Below, piece after piece: positions 1-8,567 of a stretch of DNA of 34,419 nucleotides. Below the pieces are notes generated by a model. The model made no database searches. It had not been told where the DNA came from and was given only the letters and a program-made list of their open reading frames with translations. The stretch is taken from assembly GCA_024401945.1 (NCBI GenBank), contig JAKSKC010000004.1, forward strand, positions 1 through 34,419, given 5' to 3'. The first letter of the stretch is position 1, and every line of letters begins with the position of its first letter. Both the position numbers and the translations under genes were made by a program. The stretch comes from Bacteroidales bacterium (GTDB lineage: Bacteria; Bacteroidota; Bacteroidia; Bacteroidales; UBA932).

Positions 1-735
1 GGAGGAACATTCGGTCCTACGCTCTTCGTCGGAGGCATTGCAGGGTTCGTCCTGGCCCGCAGCCTCAACCTTCTGTCGTTCGGGGTGTCCGAGCAGAGTT
101 TTGTCCTCGTGGGCATGGCGGGCGTGATGGCCGGAGTGATGCAGGCGCCTATGACCGCCATATTCCTTATTGCAGAGATTACCGGAGGTTACGAGCTTTT
201 CCTTCCTCTGATCATAGTGTCTACGGTGTCCTTCATCATAGTCCGTACCGGCGAGAAATATTCCATCTATACGAAGAGGCTCGCCCAGAACGGGGAGCTG
301 CTGACCCATGATTCGGACCATTCCGTGATGACCCTTATGCGGACGGCGGACCTGATCAGGGACAAGTATCCGAGGATAGACAGGGATGCGTCGCTGCGTG
401 AGCTGGTGAACACATTCTCGTCAACGTCGGAGTCGGCGATTGCCGTGGTGGACAGCGAAGGGAAATACCAGGGTTACATCGACATAGGCATAGTCCACGA
501 GTACATCTTCAAGTACAAGGACTATGACCTGCTCAGGGTTTCGGACCTTATGGAACGCCGTAACGATGTCCTGAGGGACAATGAGAAGATTGATGAGGTG
601 ATGCGCAAGTTCGACCAATCCGAGGTGTGGAGGATGCCTGTGGTTGATGAGAACGGAAAGTATCTGGGGTTCATCTCACGCTCCAGGATACTTGCAGCAT
701 ATCGCGACAAGCTGAAGGAACTCAGCGAGGATTAG
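1..735 (+). CDS. ClC-family chloride channel/antiporter, C-terminal part with CBS pair (5' end outside window)
   Basis: The frame is open from base 1, so the gene starts upstream of the window. The first codons read GGTFGPTLFVGG, which fits the conserved GxFxP ion-path motif of ClC chloride channels and H+/Cl- antiporters. Hydrophobic segments follow (FVLVGMAGVMAGVMQAPM, then IFLIAEITGGYELFLPLIIV), as in the last helices of the ClC core. The final ~140 residues hold two CBS-like units, one beginning near the TLMRTADLI segment and one at SDLMERRNDV, which in this family bind adenine nucleotides and modulate gating. This is an inner-membrane protein. Its stop codon overlaps the stop of the convergent exporter gene. 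Whether it is a channel or an exchanger depends on glutamates outside the window. Confidence 0.9.
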   Translation, partial: GGTFGPTLFVGGIAGFVLARSLNLLSFGVSEQSFVLVGMAGVMAGVMQAPMTAIFLIAEITGGYELFLPLIIVSTVSFIIVRTGEKYSIYTKRLAQNGELLTHDSDHSVMTLMRTADLIRDKYPRIDRDASLRELVNTFSSTSESAIAVVDSEGKYQGYIDIGIVHEYIFKYKDYDLLRVSDLMERRNDVLRDNEKIDEVMRKFDQSEVWRMPVVDENGKYLGFISRSRILAAYRDKLKELSED

Positions 736-1646
736 CGTTTCTTGAATTTTGACATCGACTGTGACAGTATCACGCCTATCGATGCTGTCGCGATTCCACC
801 TATCTGCATAAGGTTCAGATGCTCACGTCCGAGCAGGAATCCGGCTATGGCGGTCACTACCGGAATCAGCGCCTGGAGAACGGCCGACCTGGCCACTCCG
901 AGATGTTTTATCGCATTCACCCAGCAGGTGAAGCAGAGGCAGGAACAGAGAATTGCAAGGAAGAGGATAGGTCTCCAGACGGATGCGCTCAGGTACAGTT
1001 CCGTGTCGAAGTGCGCGAGTCCCTTCGTGAAGAACATCGGACTCAGATAGATGGCTCCGAGAATGAACTGGTACATCGTGATGACCTGCGGCTTGTAATC
1101 GCCGGCAAGCCATTTGGTGCAGGAGGCCTGTCCCACTTCGGCCACGACTGCAATCAGCAGGAGTATGACGCCGAGTGTGAACCTGTCACCTACGTTGGAT
1201 GACGTGGCAGTGACCATCAGTATGCCGCCAAGGCAGATGAAAAAGCCTATGACATTGGTGAAACAGAGCTTTTCGTGGAAAAGGATTATGCCCACCACAA
1301 GCGCAAGCAGGGGCGTTGTGGCGATGATCATCGCGGAATAGGTGGGGGATTCCGTGAGTGCTATCCCGTACGTCTCGCATACGAAATAGATGAGCGGCTC
1401 GAACATGGCGAGAAGGAGGAACTTCGGAAGGTCCTTGCGGTTGATCCTTATCTCCGTCCCGGTCGCGAGGTTGATGACCATCAGGATACCTCCGGCGAAA
1501 AGTACTCTGATGAATACGAAATACTCCACGGGTATGCCCTGGACAAGCAGCTGGTCGCTCCACACGTAGGAGAGCCCCCAGAGTATCACCGCCAGTGCCG
1601 CCTGGGTGTAGATGAAAAGCCTGCTGTTTCTGAATTTCGTGAGCAT
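732..1646 (-). CDS. EamA/DMT-family transporter
   Basis: A 304-residue hydrophobic protein with about ten membrane segments in two EamA repeats. The first begins at AALAVILWGLSYVWSDQLL and the second around RFTLGVILLLIAVVAEVGQ. This is the layout of drug/metabolite-transporter family exporters of amino acids or other small metabolites; the substrate cannot be told from sequence. The frame stays open further upstream, but I chose the ATG at 1644-1646. The upstream extension is not membrane-like, runs into tex, and lies beyond a TAnnTTTG promoter box at 1654-1661. The C-terminus is basic (SKFKKR). The stop overlaps the stop of the convergent ClC gene. Confidence 0.85.
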   Translation of the reverse strand: MLTKFRNSRLFIYTQAALAVILWGLSYVWSDQLLVQGIPVEYFVFIRVLFAGGILMVINLATGTEIRINRKDLPKFLLLAMFEPLIYFVCETYGIALTESPTYSAMIIATTPLLALVVGIILFHEKLCFTNVIGFFICLGGILMVTATSSNVGDRFTLGVILLLIAVVAEVGQASCTKWLAGDYKPQVITMYQFILGAIYLSPMFFTKGLAHFDTELYLSASVWRPILFLAILCSCLCFTCWVNAIKHLGVARSAVLQALIPVVTAIAGFLLGREHLNLMQIGGIATASIGVILSQSMSKFKKR

Positions 1647-1653
1647 ACGGCTG

Positions 1654-1661
1654 CAAAGATA
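1654..1661 (-). promoter_or_regulatory. Bacteroidota-type -7 box for the EamA gene
   Basis: On the minus strand this reads TATCTTTG, an exact match to TAnnTTTG. Only 7 nt separate it from the ATG at 1646, so transcription should begin at or very near the start codon. No clear TTTG -33 box is seen. Confidence 0.5.
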
Positions 1662-1684
1662 CTTATTTTTCCGACTGATTTGTT

Positions 1685-1692
1685 TACTTTTG
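1685..1692 (+). promoter_or_regulatory. Bacteroidota-type -7 box for tex
   Basis: TACTTTTG matches TAnnTTTG exactly and ends 5 nt before the tex ATG at 1698. Together with the minus-strand box at 1654-1661 it forms a divergent promoter inside a 51-nt gap. No good -33 element is visible. Confidence 0.5.
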
Positions 1693-1697
1693 CACAT

Positions 1698-3833
1698 ATG
1701 AAAGACATTTATATCAGCCGCATTGCAGAAATGCTCTCCCTCAAGGTCTGGCAGGTCGAGAATTGTTCGGATATGTTCGCCGAGGGCAATACGATTCCCT
1801 TCATCAGCAGGTACCGCAAGGAGAAAACCGGAGGAATGGATGATTCCCAGGTGGCTGAGGTCAAGCACTGGCTTGAGGTCTTCGAAGCCCTTGACAAACG
1901 TAAGGAAACCGTTCTGGCGACTATAGCTGAGGCCGGGGCCCTGACGGATGAGTTGAAAAAGAGGATAGAGGAGTGCGTGTCGACTACCGGGCTCGAGGAC
2001 ATATATCTGCCTTTCCGTCCGAAGAGGCGCACGCGCGCAACGATAGCAAAGGAGGCCGGACTCGAACCTCTGGCCGACCTGATGTGGGAGCTCAAATGCA
2101 GCAATCCGGCAAAGGAAGCCCTCCGTTTCACCGGCGAGTCCGTTCCCGACGCCGGATCGGCGCTCGCGGGAGCAAGGGACATTATAGCCGAAAGGCTGAG
2201 CGAAACCGAACTGATACGCAACAATCTCCGCGAGATGTTCCGTCGCAGATGGATAAGGGCCGCAGTGACTAAGAAGGGAAAGGAATCCGCGGAGGCGGAT
2301 AAATACCGGAGTTATTTCAACTTCTCCACGGCTCTTGCAAAGATTCCTTCACATAACCTTCTGGCAATCCTGCGTGCCGGGAATGAAGGCTTCCTCTCCG
2401 TTTCCCTCGACACCGACAAGGAAAGATGCGCCGCCAAGGTCTTCTATGATTTCTGCACGGAACACGGCCGTCCTCACGGAGAGCTGGAGAACCAGCTCCG
2501 TGCCGCGGCGGATGATGCCTTCAGAAGGCTTCTTGAACCGTCGATCAGCTCGGAAATCATAAAGGAAGCAAAGGAAAAGGCGGATATCGAGAGCATCAGG
2601 GTCTTCGGCGAGAACCTCCGCCAGCTTCTTCTCGACCCTCCTGTGGGGCAGAAGAGGACAATGGCCATCGACCCCGGATTCAGGAACGGTTGCAAGATAG
2701 CCTGTCTGGACGAGAACGGCAATCTGCTCTGTCATACCATCATATACCCGCATCCTCCCCGCAACGAGAAGGTAAGGTCCATCATCGAGGTACAGGGAAT
2801 GCTTGAGAAGTACGGAATCACCGCAGTGGCGATAGGAAACGGGACAGCTAGCCGGGAGACGGAGGAATTCATGCGTAAGATCCAACTGCCTGCGGGCTGC
2901 GGGGTATGGACAGTCAGCGAGGACGGAGCCTCGATCTATTCGGCATCGGAAGTGGCGCGACGGGAGTTCCCTGATGAGGATGTGACGGTGCGCGGTGCCG
3001 TGAGCATAGGAAGACGTCTGATGGACCCTCTGGCCGAACTTGTGAAGATCGATCCGAAGAACCTCGGGATAGGGCAGTACCAGCACGATGTCGACCAGGC
3101 CCTTCTCAAGGAAAAACTGGACAATACGGTGGAGAGCTGCGTGAACTCGGTGGGAGTGAATCTCAATACCGCCAGTTCATACCTTCTGGCTTATGTGTCG
3201 GGCATCGGCCCGGCCCTTTCCGAGAACATCGTTTCATACAGGGCGGCCAACGGCAGTTTCACCGACAGAAGCCAGCTCAGGAATGTCCCACGTCTCGGGG
3301 ACAAGGCTTTCCAGCAGTGCGCCGGATTCCTGAGGATAAAGGATCCGACCAATCCGCTGGATGCGTCGGCTGTCCATCCCGAATCATACTGGATCGTCGA
3401 CAGGATGGCTGATTCACTCGGTGTCAAGGTCAGTGAGCTTGTAGGCAACGCGGAACTGTGCGACAGGATAAACGCTTCCGATTTCGTTTCGGAAAACGCA
3501 GGTCTTCCTACGGTCAATGACATCATAAAGGAGTTGAAGAAACCGGGACTCGACCCGCGCAGCCAGGCATCCTCATTCTCCTTCGCGGACGACGTCCACG
3601 ATATCGCCGACCTGAAGCCCGGAATGGTGCTGCCCGGAATCGTGACCAATATCACCAATTTCGGCGCTTTCGTCGACATAGGCCTTCACGAAAACGGACT
3701 TCTGCACGTTTCCAGACTCGGCCCGAGGGGAGTGGACCCTTCATCAGTCCTGAAACTGCATCAAAAAATCGAGGTCAGCGTACTTGACGTCGACCTCGAC
3801 AGAAAGCGTATTTCGCTGGACCTTGTCCGTTGA
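1698..3833 (+). CDS. tex: Tex-family S1 RNA-binding transcription accessory protein
   Basis: A 711-residue protein, shorter than the ~770-785 residues typical of proteobacterial Tex but with every domain present. The N-terminal helical region carries the family signature TIPFISRYRKEKTGG. A YqgF/RNase H-like domain follows from about residue 318 (MAIDPGFRNGCKIA), then a helix-hairpin-helix region at about 490-560 (YVSGIGPALSENIV), and a C-terminal S1 domain at about 637-710 (PGIVTNITNFGAFVDIG). Tex proteins bind nucleic acid and influence transcription and stress tolerance. The frame is open back to 1275, but the ATG at 1698 follows a promoter -7 box and starts with the conserved N-terminal helix, so the upstream part is rejected. 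It ends 1 nt before the convergent glycosyltransferase stop. Confidence 0.95.
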   Translation: MKDIYISRIAEMLSLKVWQVENCSDMFAEGNTIPFISRYRKEKTGGMDDSQVAEVKHWLEVFEALDKRKETVLATIAEAGALTDELKKRIEECVSTTGLEDIYLPFRPKRRTRATIAKEAGLEPLADLMWELKCSNPAKEALRFTGESVPDAGSALAGARDIIAERLSETELIRNNLREMFRRRWIRAAVTKKGKESAEADKYRSYFNFSTALAKIPSHNLLAILRAGNEGFLSVSLDTDKERCAAKVFYDFCTEHGRPHGELENQLRAAADDAFRRLLEPSISSEIIKEAKEKADIESIRVFGENLRQLLLDPPVGQKRTMAIDPGFRNGCKIACLDENGNLLCHTIIYPHPPRNEKVRSIIEVQGMLEKYGITAVAIGNGTASRETEEFMRKIQLPAGCGVWTVSEDGASIYSASEVARREFPDEDVTVRGAVSIGRRLMDPLAELVKIDPKNLGIGQYQHDVDQALLKEKLDNTVESCVNSVGVNLNTASSYLLAYVSGIGPALSENIVSYRAANGSFTDRSQLRNVPRLGDKAFQQCAGFLRIKDPTNPLDASAVHPESYWIVDRMADSLGVKVSELVGNAELCDRINASDFVSENAGLPTVNDIIKELKKPGLDPRSQASSFSFADDVHDIADLKPGMVLPGIVTNITNFGAFVDIGLHENGLLHVSRLGPRGVDPSSVLKLHQKIEVSVLDVDLDRKRISLDLVR

Positions 3834-3834
3834 A

Positions 3835-5250
3835 TTATTTCTCCTTGTTCATCTTGACGCGGGCTTCAAGCTCCCAGGTGCGGATGCGGTCCTTGTAGAG
3901 GTTGTTGCCGTTCATCTTCACGATATCGCAGTTGGCGTCGGAGTTGTCATCCCAGCGGCGGCAGTTGTACATCACGTCATAGATACGTCCGATCTGGTAC
4001 TCCCTGCTGACACGCAGGCCGACAGCGTAGTCCTCGCCGTATTTGGTGGTAGGGAAGTTTATCTTTCTGAGAAGCGGGGTCCAGAATCCCCTAGGAGCTC
4101 CGAGTCCGTTGATCCTCAAAGCGTTGTTCCTTCCGTTCTCAGGAGTCCATTCCTTGTGGTCGATCACTCCCGGAGGAAGCGGACGGAGATTGATGTCGGT
4201 GAGCTGGTATGTTCCCACAACCATTGCGCAGTTCTGCTTGCGGAATGCATCCACAAACCTCTGGACAACGGTCTCGTCCGAATAGAGGTCGTCGGAATCG
4301 AGCTGGAGGGCGAATCTTCCGCACTTAGGGTGGTGGAGCGCCATGTTCCAGTTTCCGCCGATAGCGTGATATGACTTGTCCTGGGCGATGTAGACGAGCT
4401 TCGGATTGTCGATGAACTGCTTGATCTTGTCCTGGGTGCCGTCCGTTGAATTGTCGTCCACGACTATCACGTTGTACTTGAAGTCCGTTTTCTGATTCAG
4501 CGCTGAATTGATGGCGTCGGCGATGGTGCGGACCCTGTTCTTGCAAGGGATCACTACTGACGCCTCGTATTCGAAGTCACCCTCGGTGAGGTCTACGGAC
4601 GTGACTTCAGGTGCAAGATATCCTCCGATATCCTTAAGATGTCTGGTGCAGGCCTGCTCCATCTCAATCTGTACGGCGCGGTTCTTCGGGTCGACATAGT
4701 CGAAGATCTTCTCACCGGACTTCCTGTTGTCGAGTTCTATCTCATAGTAGAGATACTCGTTCATATGGACGAGCGAACCCTTCTGGGAAACCTTGAGACG
4801 AAGGTCATAGAGACCGGCGTGCCGGTATTCCGTATCCATCCTTGAGACGGCCTCCTTGAGTGCTGAAGTCCTGTACAGGAGAACTCCTCCGAAATCGAAA
4901 TCGTCGCGGAGAGCTCCGAACTGGTAGTCGATGACCGGTGCGAAGCTGTCAACGCCGTCGGCACGGTTGAAATGGTCCGCATATACCATTGCGGCACCGG
5001 AGTCCTCAGCTATGGCAATCATTCTCTCCAGAGCGAAAAGAACGAAACTGAGTGTCGTGGTTTTTGTATAAATAAGGGTGAATGGAGCTTCCGCCTTCGC
5101 GGCTATCTCACGTATTGAAGCTGTTGATTTGAGTTTTGTCGAATCGACGAGCTCGATCTTGGAGACTTCGGACTGTTTCTTGAGATTCTCAACAGTCGCC
5201 TTGACCTGATCGTCCGATTCAAATGGAATGAAGCAATCTATCAATTTCAT
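3835..5250 (-). CDS. Two-domain GT-A (GT2-type) glycosyltransferase
   Basis: A 471-residue cytoplasmic protein with no signal peptide. The C-terminal half, from about residue 228, is a clear GT2 domain: VVIPCKNRVRTI at the nucleotide-sugar site, VIVVDDNSTDGT, the metal-binding DSDD at 318-321 and a GED motif at 405-407 in the acceptor/base region. The N-terminal ~200 residues look like a second, decayed GT-A fold (CFIPFESDDQV, then MVYADH near 88-93). Such enzymes build surface glycans. Donor and acceptor are unknown and there is no polysaccharide cluster around it. It is divergent from the polyprenol-phosphate transferase-like gene, with separate -7 boxes in the 64-nt gap. Confidence 0.8.
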   Translation of the reverse strand: MKLIDCFIPFESDDQVKATVENLKKQSEVSKIELVDSTKLKSTASIREIAAKAEAPFTLIYTKTTTLSFVLFALERMIAIAEDSGAAMVYADHFNRADGVDSFAPVIDYQFGALRDDFDFGGVLLYRTSALKEAVSRMDTEYRHAGLYDLRLKVSQKGSLVHMNEYLYYEIELDNRKSGEKIFDYVDPKNRAVQIEMEQACTRHLKDIGGYLAPEVTSVDLTEGDFEYEASVVIPCKNRVRTIADAINSALNQKTDFKYNVIVVDDNSTDGTQDKIKQFIDNPKLVYIAQDKSYHAIGGNWNMALHHPKCGRFALQLDSDDLYSDETVVQRFVDAFRKQNCAMVVGTYQLTDINLRPLPPGVIDHKEWTPENGRNNALRINGLGAPRGFWTPLLRKINFPTTKYGEDYAVGLRVSREYQIGRIYDVMYNCRRWDDNSDANCDIVKMNGNNLYKDRIRTWELEARVKMNKEK

Positions 5251-5272
5251 ATCGGTTAATGATTAGTGTCTA

Positions 5273-5280
5273 CAAAGATA
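5273..5280 (-). promoter_or_regulatory. -7 box for the two-domain glycosyltransferase
   Basis: Minus-strand TATCTTTG, an exact TAnnTTTG match, 22 nt upstream of the ATG at 5250. No TTTG -33 box lies at the expected distance. Confidence 0.5.
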
Positions 5281-5302
5281 GCAAATAAATAATAAGAATT
5301 CT

Positions 5303-5310
5303 TATATTTG
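5303..5310 (+). promoter_or_regulatory. -7 box for the polyprenol-phosphate glycosyltransferase
   Basis: TATATTTG matches TAnnTTTG exactly and ends only 4 nt before the ATG at 5315, which predicts a leaderless or nearly leaderless mRNA. Confidence 0.5.
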
Positions 5311-5314
5311 CCCG

Positions 5315-6025
5315 ATGAAAAAATTAGTCATAATACCCACCTACAACGAAATCGAGAACGTTGAGAAGATTGTCAGGGCGGTCTTCGCCCTTGAAGGAGA
5401 ATACTCAATCCTTATAATCGACGACGGTTCTCCGGACGGAACCGCAGCCAGGGTGAAGGAACTTCAGGCTGAGTTCCCGGAACGCCTCCACCTGCTTGAA
5501 AGAAAGGGCAAGCTCGGCCTTGGAACGGCATATCTCGCCGGCTTCAGATGGGCCCTTGACAGGGATTATGACTATGTCTTCGAGATGGATGCGGATTTCT
5601 CCCATTCCCCTGATGACCTCCCGCGGCTTCTTTCCGCCTGTGTCGACGGAGGCGCGGATATGTCCGTGGGTTCCCGCTATTGTGACGGCGTCAGTGTCGT
5701 GAACTGGCCTATCGGCAGGATACTGATCTCGTATTTCGCTTCGGTCTATGTGCGCACCGTGCTTGGATTCCGCATCTATGACAGCACCGCCGGCTTTGTG
5801 TGCTATTCCCGCAAGGCCCTTGAGACCATCGACCTGGATGCCGTAAGGATGAAAGGATACGGATTCCAGATCGAGATGAAGTACACCGCCAGCAGGAAGG
5901 GCCTGAAAATAGCGGAAGTGCCTGTCATTTTCGTAAACAGAAAAGAAGGCACTTCCAAAATGTCCTCCGGAATCTTCGGAGAGGCTTTCTGGGGAGTGAT
6001 CAAACTGCGTTTCCGCAAATTCTGA
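5315..6025 (+). CDS. Polyprenol monophosphomannose synthase-like GT2 (Dpm1-type)
   Basis: A 236-residue GT2 enzyme of the length of soluble Dpm1-type synthases, which move mannose or a related sugar from a nucleotide donor to polyprenyl phosphate at the inner face of the membrane. Motifs in order: VIIPTYNEIENV at 5-16, IIDDGSPDGT at 34-43, the DAD metal site at 92-94 with SHSPDD after it, GSRYCDG, and the late GYGFQIEMKY and NRKEGTSKMS segments characteristic of this subfamily. There is no C-terminal membrane domain. The first ATG starts directly with the conserved strand (MKKLVIIPTYNE). The product could feed protein or glycan mannosylation at the cell surface; the actual sugar is inferred from family only. 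Confidence 0.85.
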   Translation: MKKLVIIPTYNEIENVEKIVRAVFALEGEYSILIIDDGSPDGTAARVKELQAEFPERLHLLERKGKLGLGTAYLAGFRWALDRDYDYVFEMDADFSHSPDDLPRLLSACVDGGADMSVGSRYCDGVSVVNWPIGRILISYFASVYVRTVLGFRIYDSTAGFVCYSRKALETIDLDAVRMKGYGFQIEMKYTASRKGLKIAEVPVIFVNRKEGTSKMSSGIFGEAFWGVIKLRFRKF

Positions 6026-6041
6026 CCACCCCCTCCAGTCT

Positions 6042-8534
6042 TTATTTCATTTCAAGTCCGAGGGCTTCCTCGACGCTCACGAACTCATATCCCTTGTTTC
6101 TCAGGTAGGTTATGAGCTGCGGAAGCTTGTTGTAGAACTTGTCGGTCCTTTCCGGAACGGTTCCGAAATGTATCATCAGGAAATGACCGTTGAGTCCTTC
6201 AGCCTTCTCGAGGTTCTTGATCTTGTTCATTATCACCTTGCTTGAATAGTAGTTCTTCATTGACGGGGTAGTGTAGTCACCGTTTGAAGAAGTACCCGGC
6301 GTGTAGTTGATAACCTGAAGGCCCATCTCCTTTGCCCAGCTTGAGATGGTGGAGTTGTAATGCTCGTATGGCGGAATAAAGTAAGGGGCTTCCTCCTTGC
6401 TGATGCCGGCCTTCTCCATAAGCGCGTAGCTCTTGAGAATGTCTTTCTGGAACTCCTCCTTGGTCACGAGCATGCTGTCCCTCTTTTCCCAGGATGAGTA
6501 GAGCAGATGTCCGTAGCTGTGGCTTCCGACGTAGTGGCCTTCCTTGCGCAGCCTCTGGATTACATCAGGGAATTTCTCATAGAATTCACCGGTGAAGAAG
6601 AATCCTCCCTTGACATTGTATTTGTGCAGTGCATTGATGATAGGATCGGCTCCGTCAGCCCTGTCCGCTGCCGTGAATACAAGGCAGATGCGCTTCTTTG
6701 AAGCGCCGTGGCGGATGATTCCGCCGTTCACGTATACGTTCCTGTCAACCCTGGCGCCGCTCTGCTCGCGACCTTCCTTCTCGTATGTCGAGAGCGGGAA
6801 GGTGAGGCAGGCTGTTCCGTCCATCGTAGGCTCGTTGGTGGAATAGTCGTGCTCGCAGTCGTGGTAAACCATTACGTCAGGCTGGATGTCGAGGTAGTTG
6901 ATGCCCCCTTCCATATTCACGCCCTCGAGCTTGTTGAAGATCGTGCTGTATACAGGGCCGTCGACGAGTCCGCCGCCCTGGCTTGCTATCCCGAGTCCCA
7001 TTATGAATGAGTGAGGCATGGTAGGGTAGACCCCTCCTACAGGCAGGTCGATGATCATACTTGTTCCCCAAGGGTTGCATCCGAGAAGCCAGTCACGGAG
7101 CGAACCTTCCATTTCCTCGTAGGTCCTGTCTCCGGTGAGCTGACGGTAGAGGATGCACTGGGTGATCATCGCCGTGGTCAGGTTGTTGGAACACCAGATG
7201 CTCGGAATACCGTAGAGGAAAGGTGTGTCCTTCGCTTTTTCGTAGGTGCGCTGTATTCCGGCCCTGAGATTGCGGATGAATTCCTCGCTGGCCCTTCCGC
7301 CGGCGTCCTTTGCAATCCAGTAATGTCCCATGTTCATGAAAGGATACCACTGGTAGTGGCGTGCGCTGTCCGCTCCCATCCAAGGGGTGACAGGCTCGCG
7401 ACGTCCGTATTCGAGAGCCTCGTCGATGAACTTTGAGTCACCTGTCCTGTGATAGAGCTCCATCGCTCCGAGTTCCATATCGTCAACCCAGTTGTCCTCC
7501 TCGTAGATGTAGTCGAGCATTACGGATGCAGTCTGGCAGTTGCCCGGCTTCTCCACACCGAGCTTGTATGCATCCGCGGCCTTCTCACCTATCTTCTTTG
7601 CGAATTCAGGGTAGAACGGTGCGAGGATCTCTGAACCGAGGGCGAAATCGGAAGCGAACTTTCCGGCCGTGCTTGCAGCGCCCATCGTAGCGTTCATATA
7701 TGTTCCGCGGACCTGCTTCTCTCCGGTGACGAAGTATACCACGCGGCCGTTGCCCGGGCCGTAGCCGTAGTCGGCCTTGTCCTGGCTCGGCACGCGGAAT
7801 CCCATATGGTCGCGGTCATCGGCGATCTGGTTGTAGAATTCACCCGGTTCCGGATTCATCCTGTCAAGCCAGTCCAGTCCCCAGTAGATCTCGTCCACAA
7901 TGTCAGGGATGCCGTTCTTTCCCGGGGTTCCGTCAGCCTTGTGTGTGTCTCCGAAAGCCTCCGGATTCTGCTTGTATGCGAACATCATCTGGTAGATGGC
8001 GTTGGCGCTGGTTGTAGTGTACTGCAGACAGTCTGTAGCATCGTGCCAGCCTCCGGTGACGTCGATGCGCTGACCGGACTTGGGAGGGGGGTAAACGATG
8101 TAGGCGTCCTTCGTGTGGCAGCTGTCCCGGAGCAGCGGGTTCCGTCCGCAGCGCTGCTGTCGCATATAATTGAGCGCGAGGTCGGCAGTTCCGTTATAGA
8201 CGGCTCCGTTGATAGGGAAGATCTCCGAAACGGCGTCACCCGCCTTGATCCTGAAGCTTCCTTCTTTCTTGAAATCGCTGAAGTTGAGCCTCCAGGTTCC
8301 CTTCACGAGGCCGTAGGCCCCAGTTGCCCTGGCCTGTCCCTTGAAAACAGTTTCGCCGGTAAAGGCATCGACAATCTGGAATTCAGAGACCGTGGCCGCA
8401 TCCTTGCTCATAAGGACAGCCACCTTGGTGGCGTCAGGCAGGTAGCCGAGCTGGTTGATCCTGACCCATTGTCCCTGTGCCGTCGCAGTGATCGCGGCTG
8501 TCAGGGCCAGGATAATTGAGATAAATTTCTTCAT
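6042..8534 (-). CDS. Exported GH9 glycoside hydrolase fused to a polysaccharide deacetylase-like (CE4/NodB) domain
   Basis: An 830-residue secreted or periplasmic enzyme. Residues 1-19 are a signal peptide ending near TATAQ. An immunoglobulin-like CelD-N-type domain spans about 21-108. The GH9 barrel spans about 115-585, with GGWHDATD (D165 and D168, nucleophile-water/base region) and STNEPTMDG (E568, general acid). Residues 613-825 are NodB-like: a HSYGH metal motif (H672, H676), PPYEHYN at 721-727 and MIHFG at 787-791. The usual TFDDGP motif is replaced by VFTAADRADG. GH9 enzymes cut beta-1,4-glucans and related chains; the second domain would remove acetyl or N-acetyl groups. The frame has an earlier TTG, but the ATG at 8534 begins a normal signal peptide. 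It converges on the upstream GT2 gene with 16 nt between stops. Confidence 0.9.
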   Translation of the reverse strand: MKKFISIILALTAAITATAQGQWVRINQLGYLPDATKVAVLMSKDAATVSEFQIVDAFTGETVFKGQARATGAYGLVKGTWRLNFSDFKKEGSFRIKAGDAVSEIFPINGAVYNGTADLALNYMRQQRCGRNPLLRDSCHTKDAYIVYPPPKSGQRIDVTGGWHDATDCLQYTTTSANAIYQMMFAYKQNPEAFGDTHKADGTPGKNGIPDIVDEIYWGLDWLDRMNPEPGEFYNQIADDRDHMGFRVPSQDKADYGYGPGNGRVVYFVTGEKQVRGTYMNATMGAASTAGKFASDFALGSEILAPFYPEFAKKIGEKAADAYKLGVEKPGNCQTASVMLDYIYEEDNWVDDMELGAMELYHRTGDSKFIDEALEYGRREPVTPWMGADSARHYQWYPFMNMGHYWIAKDAGGRASEEFIRNLRAGIQRTYEKAKDTPFLYGIPSIWCSNNLTTAMITQCILYRQLTGDRTYEEMEGSLRDWLLGCNPWGTSMIIDLPVGGVYPTMPHSFIMGLGIASQGGGLVDGPVYSTIFNKLEGVNMEGGINYLDIQPDVMVYHDCEHDYSTNEPTMDGTACLTFPLSTYEKEGREQSGARVDRNVYVNGGIIRHGASKKRICLVFTAADRADGADPIINALHKYNVKGGFFFTGEFYEKFPDVIQRLRKEGHYVGSHSYGHLLYSSWEKRDSMLVTKEEFQKDILKSYALMEKAGISKEEAPYFIPPYEHYNSTISSWAKEMGLQVINYTPGTSSNGDYTTPSMKNYYSSKVIMNKIKNLEKAEGLNGHFLMIHFGTVPERTDKFYNKLPQLITYLRNKGYEFVSVEEALGLEMK

Positions 8535-8558
8535 ATTCAATTTTTTGTTTTAAATTTG
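8526..8558 (+). promoter_or_regulatory. Promoter of tRNA-Ser
   Basis: TAAATTTG at 8551-8558 is an exact -7 box, 9 nt before the tRNA 5' end. TTTC at 8526-8529 is a near match to the TTTG -33 box with a 21-nt spacer. The -33 region lies inside the first codons of the divergent GH9 gene. Confidence 0.5.
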
Positions 8559-8567
8559 TCCCCTGAA

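Noticed and set aside
1275..1697. N-terminal extension of tex by 141 codons
   Set aside because: It overlaps the EamA gene on the other strand, lacks similarity to Tex, and lies upstream of a good -7 box. The ATG at 1698 fits the family start.
2349..3086. 245-codon open frame on the minus strand
   Set aside because: It is antisense to the YqgF and middle region of tex; low-complexity shadow translation.
7806..8519. 237-codon open frame on the plus strand
   Set aside because: It is antisense to the N-terminal part of the GH9 gene, with no domain or start signal.
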